NCBI GenBank assembly: GCA_002083615.1
Contig: MSXO01000008.1
Location: 62,001 to 126,000, forward strand
Length of the DNA: 64,000 nucleotides
Direction of reading: 5' to 3'
From: Proteobacteria bacterium ST_bin11
Lineage (GTDB): Bacteria; Pseudomonadota; Gammaproteobacteria; Methylococcales; Methylomonadaceae
Below the pieces are notes generated by a model. That model was not told the DNA's origin. It did not search any database and was given only the letters and a program-made list of their open reading frames with translations. Of the stretch, positions 61,434-64,000 are shown in pieces. Made by a program: the position numbers and the translations under genes. Position 1 is the stretch's first letter, and the number at the start of each line of letters is the position of its first letter.

Positions 61434-64000
61434 CAAGGTTTGAATTGCGAAAGTCGCTGGAGAATTTCTTTATATTCCGTTTGTAGACTTTCGGCAACCT
61501 GACTATCGAATTGCAAAGTGTTGTTGCGCGCTGCATTTTCCAACACGCGCGCCAGTTCCGCCAGGTTTAGCGCACCGATATTGGCAGCGGTCGATTTTAA
61601 ACTATGGGCGGCATGCCGCACTGCCTCCTTATCGCGATTTCGCAAGCCGGTGCGCAGCGTGGCGATGTGTTGTTCGGTATTCGTGCGGAACAAGTTCAAT
61701 ACGTCCTCAACAAGCGCGTTGCCGCCAATCTCTCGTAAGGTGTTTAAAGACGCAGGATCTAGCGTGACATTGGTTGATTTAGTCTCAGAGAAAGCCGGCG
61801 TGACGGCACTAGCCGGCAACGAAACCACAAAAGTCTGAATTTTGTCTTGCAAGGTTTTTTGTAAAAACGGTTTGCTGAGATAGTCGTCCATCCCCGCCAA
61901 CAAACAGCGTTCCCGGTCGCCTTCCATTGCGTTGGCGGTTAGGGCGATAATCGGCGTCCTAGGCAAATTGCGACTGCGTTCAAGGTCGCGGATATATTGG
62001 GTTGCGGTGTAACCGTCCATGGCCGGCATCATACAGTCCATCAGGATCAGATCGACCGGCTCGCGGCTGATTATCTCCAGTACTTCTCGACCATTATTCG
62101 CCAGTACTAGTGTGTAGCCGAGCTGGCGCAGCATGGCGCTGCAGACTTTCTGATTGACTGGATTGTCCTCAGCCAGCAGAATTTTTATCGTCGCAGACGA
62201 CGCGACTGGTGCGCTGATCGGCTGCCGTTTTTGCGAAATGAGCTCAAGCAAGGCCTCTTTGAGAGTTTGCCGGTGTATCGGTTTGTCGAGATATAGATCG
62301 CAAGCGCTGCTGCGGATCGCGGCCAATACGCCCTCGTCGTTGCTGGAAGTAATTATGACGATGCGAATACCAGAGAAGCGCCAATCTATCCGAATTCGTT
62401 GGGTCAATTCGACACCGTTCATCCCCAGCATTTTCATGTCCAGCACGGCGATGTCGAAGAACAACCCCAAGCGCGCCGATTGATCGAGAATCTCCAGCGC
62501 ATGGGCGCCGTTCTTGGCGATGCGCGTAGACATCCCGAAATGCGTCAAGTGATTTTCCAGGATTTTCGCGTTGGTAGGGTTGTCCTCTACCAGTAACACC
62601 TGTTTGCCTTGCAGATTGTTGCCAGGCAGCGGGGAGGGAAGGGCTTCATGGGCTTTGCGTAACGGGATGTGCAGTGTGAATACCGAACCCTTGTTAGCGC
62701 AGCTTTGCACCCGGATATTACCGCCCATCAATTCGCTTAGTTCCTTGCTGATGGCCAAGCCCAACCCGGTGCCGCCGTATTTACGGGTTGTGGAGCCGTC
62801 TGCCTGGCTGAAGGATTTGAATAAACGGGTTTGGATCTCTGGGGGAATGCCGATGCCCGTATCGCTGATACAAAACTCCAGGCACATACCTTCCGCAGGT
62901 TTACATCCGTCCGGACCGGCGACGTTGACCTGCATTTTCACCGAGCCGGCTTCCGTAAACTTGATGGCGTTGGATAACAAGTTGGTGAGTATTTGCCGCA
63001 AGCGATAGGGGTCGCCCCTGACATCGCGCGGCACGCGGTTCTCGACAGTGCAAACCAATTGGATGTTTTTGCTGCTGGCGCGTTCGAAGAACAAAGCGGC
63101 GAGTTGCTCGGTGAGATTGAGCAAATTAAAATCGATCTCTTCCAGCTCCAGCTTGCCGGCTTCAATTTTTGAATAGTCCAAAATGTCGTTTATCACCGTT
63201 AATAGCGAATCGGCGGAGCTGAACACGGTCTCCGCATATTGGCGTTGGGTGGTGTCCAGTTCTGTACCCAACAGCAATTCCGTCATGCCGAGCACACCAT
63301 TCATGGGGGTGCGGATTTCGTGACTCATCGTTGCTAAAAATTGCGATTTGGCGATATTGGCGGCTTGGGCGTCGACTACCGCTTGACGCAGGTCTGCTGT
63401 GCGCAGATCGACCTCCTTTTCCAGGTTGCCCCGCTGATTTTCCAGTTCGGCGTCACGTTGCTGGACCCGCTCTATCATTTGATTGAAACTGTTTACCAAT
63501 TGACCGATTTCATCCTTACCTTCGCCTTGGGCACGCACCATGTAGTTGTTGTCCATGGAGACCTGCTTGGCCAAGGACGACAAACGGATCAATGGTGCGG
63601 CAATCGATTCCGCCAAGCGTCGTCCGAAAAATACCGCCAGAATAAACGACACCACCATCACCAGAAAAATTTGGCCCAGGCTGATAATCACCGTGCGCCA
63701 CATCGGCTTTAAATCGAGCTGCAAACGCAGGGTGCCGATCACGTCGCCGTTATCGTCGGGCAGGGGGTTCAAGATGACCAGGCTTAAGATGCGTACGCCC
63801 TGATTGAGTTGTTGCTGTTCGGCATCGCTCAGTGTGCTGGGGAAACTGTCCGCTGGGGCTTTGGCGGGATAATGCGCGAATATCTCGCCATTATTTTTAT
63901 ACAGTTGCGCCGAGATGATTTCCGATTTGCCGCGTAATGTCGCGAGAATGTCGGTGCCGGTTTTGGTGTCGCCAAACAGCAGTGCGGCGTTAGCATTGAA
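61433..64000 (-). CDS. hybrid sensor histidine kinase, BarA-like (5' end outside window)
   Basis: At least 855 residues; the frame is open to the window edge, so the N-terminus is missing. Order: a periplasmic CHASE8-like sensor (LFGDTKTGTDILATL, ISAQLYKNNGEIFAHYPA), a membrane helix (IISLGQIFLVMVVSFILAV), HAMP, a histidine kinase domain with phospho-His in MSHEIRTPMNGVLG, an ATPase domain (GTGLGLAISKELSELMGG), two receiver domains (LLVEDNPTNAKIL, with phospho-Asp in VLDMKMLGMNG; LLAEDNPVNQKV, LMDCMMPAMDG) and an HPt domain with His in AAHSLKSTAANIGA. It heads a three-gene unit and likely passes phosphate to the two following regulators. Confidence 0.93.
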   Translation of the reverse strand, partial: FNANAALLFGDTKTGTDILATLRGKSEIISAQLYKNNGEIFAHYPAKAPADSFPSTLSDAEQQQLNQGVRILSLVILNPLPDDNGDVIGTLRLQLDLKPMWRTVIISLGQIFLVMVVSFILAVFFGRRLAESIAAPLIRLSSLAKQVSMDNNYMVRAQGEGKDEIGQLVNSFNQMIERVQQRDAELENQRGNLEKEVDLRTADLRQAVVDAQAANIAKSQFLATMSHEIRTPMNGVLGMTELLLGTELDTTQRQYAETVFSSADSLLTVINDILDYSKIEAGKLELEEIDFNLLNLTEQLAALFFERASSKNIQLVCTVENRVPRDVRGDPYRLRQILTNLLSNAIKFTEAGSVKMQVNVAGPDGCKPAEGMCLEFCISDTGIGIPPEIQTRLFKSFSQADGSTTRKYGGTGLGLAISKELSELMGGNIRVQSCANKGSVFTLHIPLRKAHEALPSPLPGNNLQGKQVLLVEDNPTNAKILENHLTHFGMSTRIAKNGAHALEILDQSARLGLFFDIAVLDMKMLGMNGVELTQRIRIDWRFSGIRIVIITSSNDEGVLAAIRSSACDLYLDKPIHRQTLKEALLELISQKRQPISAPVASSATIKILLAEDNPVNQKVCSAMLRQLGYTLVLANNGREVLEIISREPVDLILMDCMMPAMDGYTATQYIRDLERSRNLPRTPIIALTANAMEGDRERCLLAGMDDYLSKPFLQKTLQDKIQTFVVSLPASAVTPAFSETKSTNVTLDPASLNTLREIGGNALVEDVLNLFRTNTEQHIATLRTGLRNRDKEAVRHAAHSLKSTAANIGALNLAELARVLENAARNNTLQFDSQVAESLQTEYKEILQRLSQFKP

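Noticed and set aside
1..64000. tRNA or rRNA genes
   Set aside because: No cloverleaf-like or rRNA-like sequence was recognised in the gaps by reading; a dedicated scan was not possible.

Overview
The window looks like chromosomal DNA of a gammaproteobacterial methanotroph (order Methylococcales, Methylomonas-like). This is inferred from three things: serine-cycle genes (serine-glyoxylate aminotransferase, malyl-CoA lyase, both malate thiokinase subunits), the typical gammaproteobacterial order gyrA-serC-pheA-hisC-tyrA-aroA-cmk-rpsA-ihfB, and a surface-protein/di-heme-peroxidase pair that recalls the copper-repressible CorA/MopE and SACCP proteins of methanotrophs. No methane monooxygenase gene is in the window, so the assignment is indirect.

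Layout. 1-3.7 kb (minus): thioredoxin-like protein, DUF4266 lipoprotein and a very large DUF3570 outer-membrane protein cut by the window edge. 4.3-8.6 kb (plus): a His-rich PEP-CTERM protein, a 791-residue di-heme MauG/peroxidase-like protein and a second PEP-CTERM protein. The DUF3570 protein carries, inserted in its middle, a copy of the same module that makes up the His-rich PEP-CTERM protein; this ties the two divergent units together and is the most novel point here. 8.7-16.4 kb: D-2-hydroxyacid dehydrogenase, a degenerate J-domain membrane protein, another PEP-CTERM-like protein, then the serine-cycle genes. 16.5-20.7 kb: a giant SNF2 helicase. 21.5-24.7 kb: split class II ribonucleotide reductase nrdJa-nrdJb behind two NrdR boxes. 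24.7-29.4 kb: an accessory stretch with a DUF3800 protein, dispersed palindromic repeats, a PEP-CTERM protein, an isopropylmalate dehydrogenase, a solitary CRISPR-like repeat and a wrecked IS5-type transposase.

29.4-33.9 kb: an orphan molybdopterin oxidoreductase, a small secreted protein, a tyrosine phosphatase and a dienelactone hydrolase. 34-44.9 kb: the gyrA to ihfB block for aromatic amino acid synthesis and core functions. 45-48 kb: two esterases and a DUF484-GGDEF diguanylate cyclase. 48-53.7 kb (minus): slt-fabA-fabB-ttcA-galE. 53.8-56.4 kb: an ABC exporter and a PHP-family RNase AM homologue. 56.4-64 kb (minus): a hybrid histidine kinase followed by two response-regulator/PAS/GGDEF/EAL proteins, a tightly coupled cyclic-di-GMP signalling operon whose kinase start lies outside the window.
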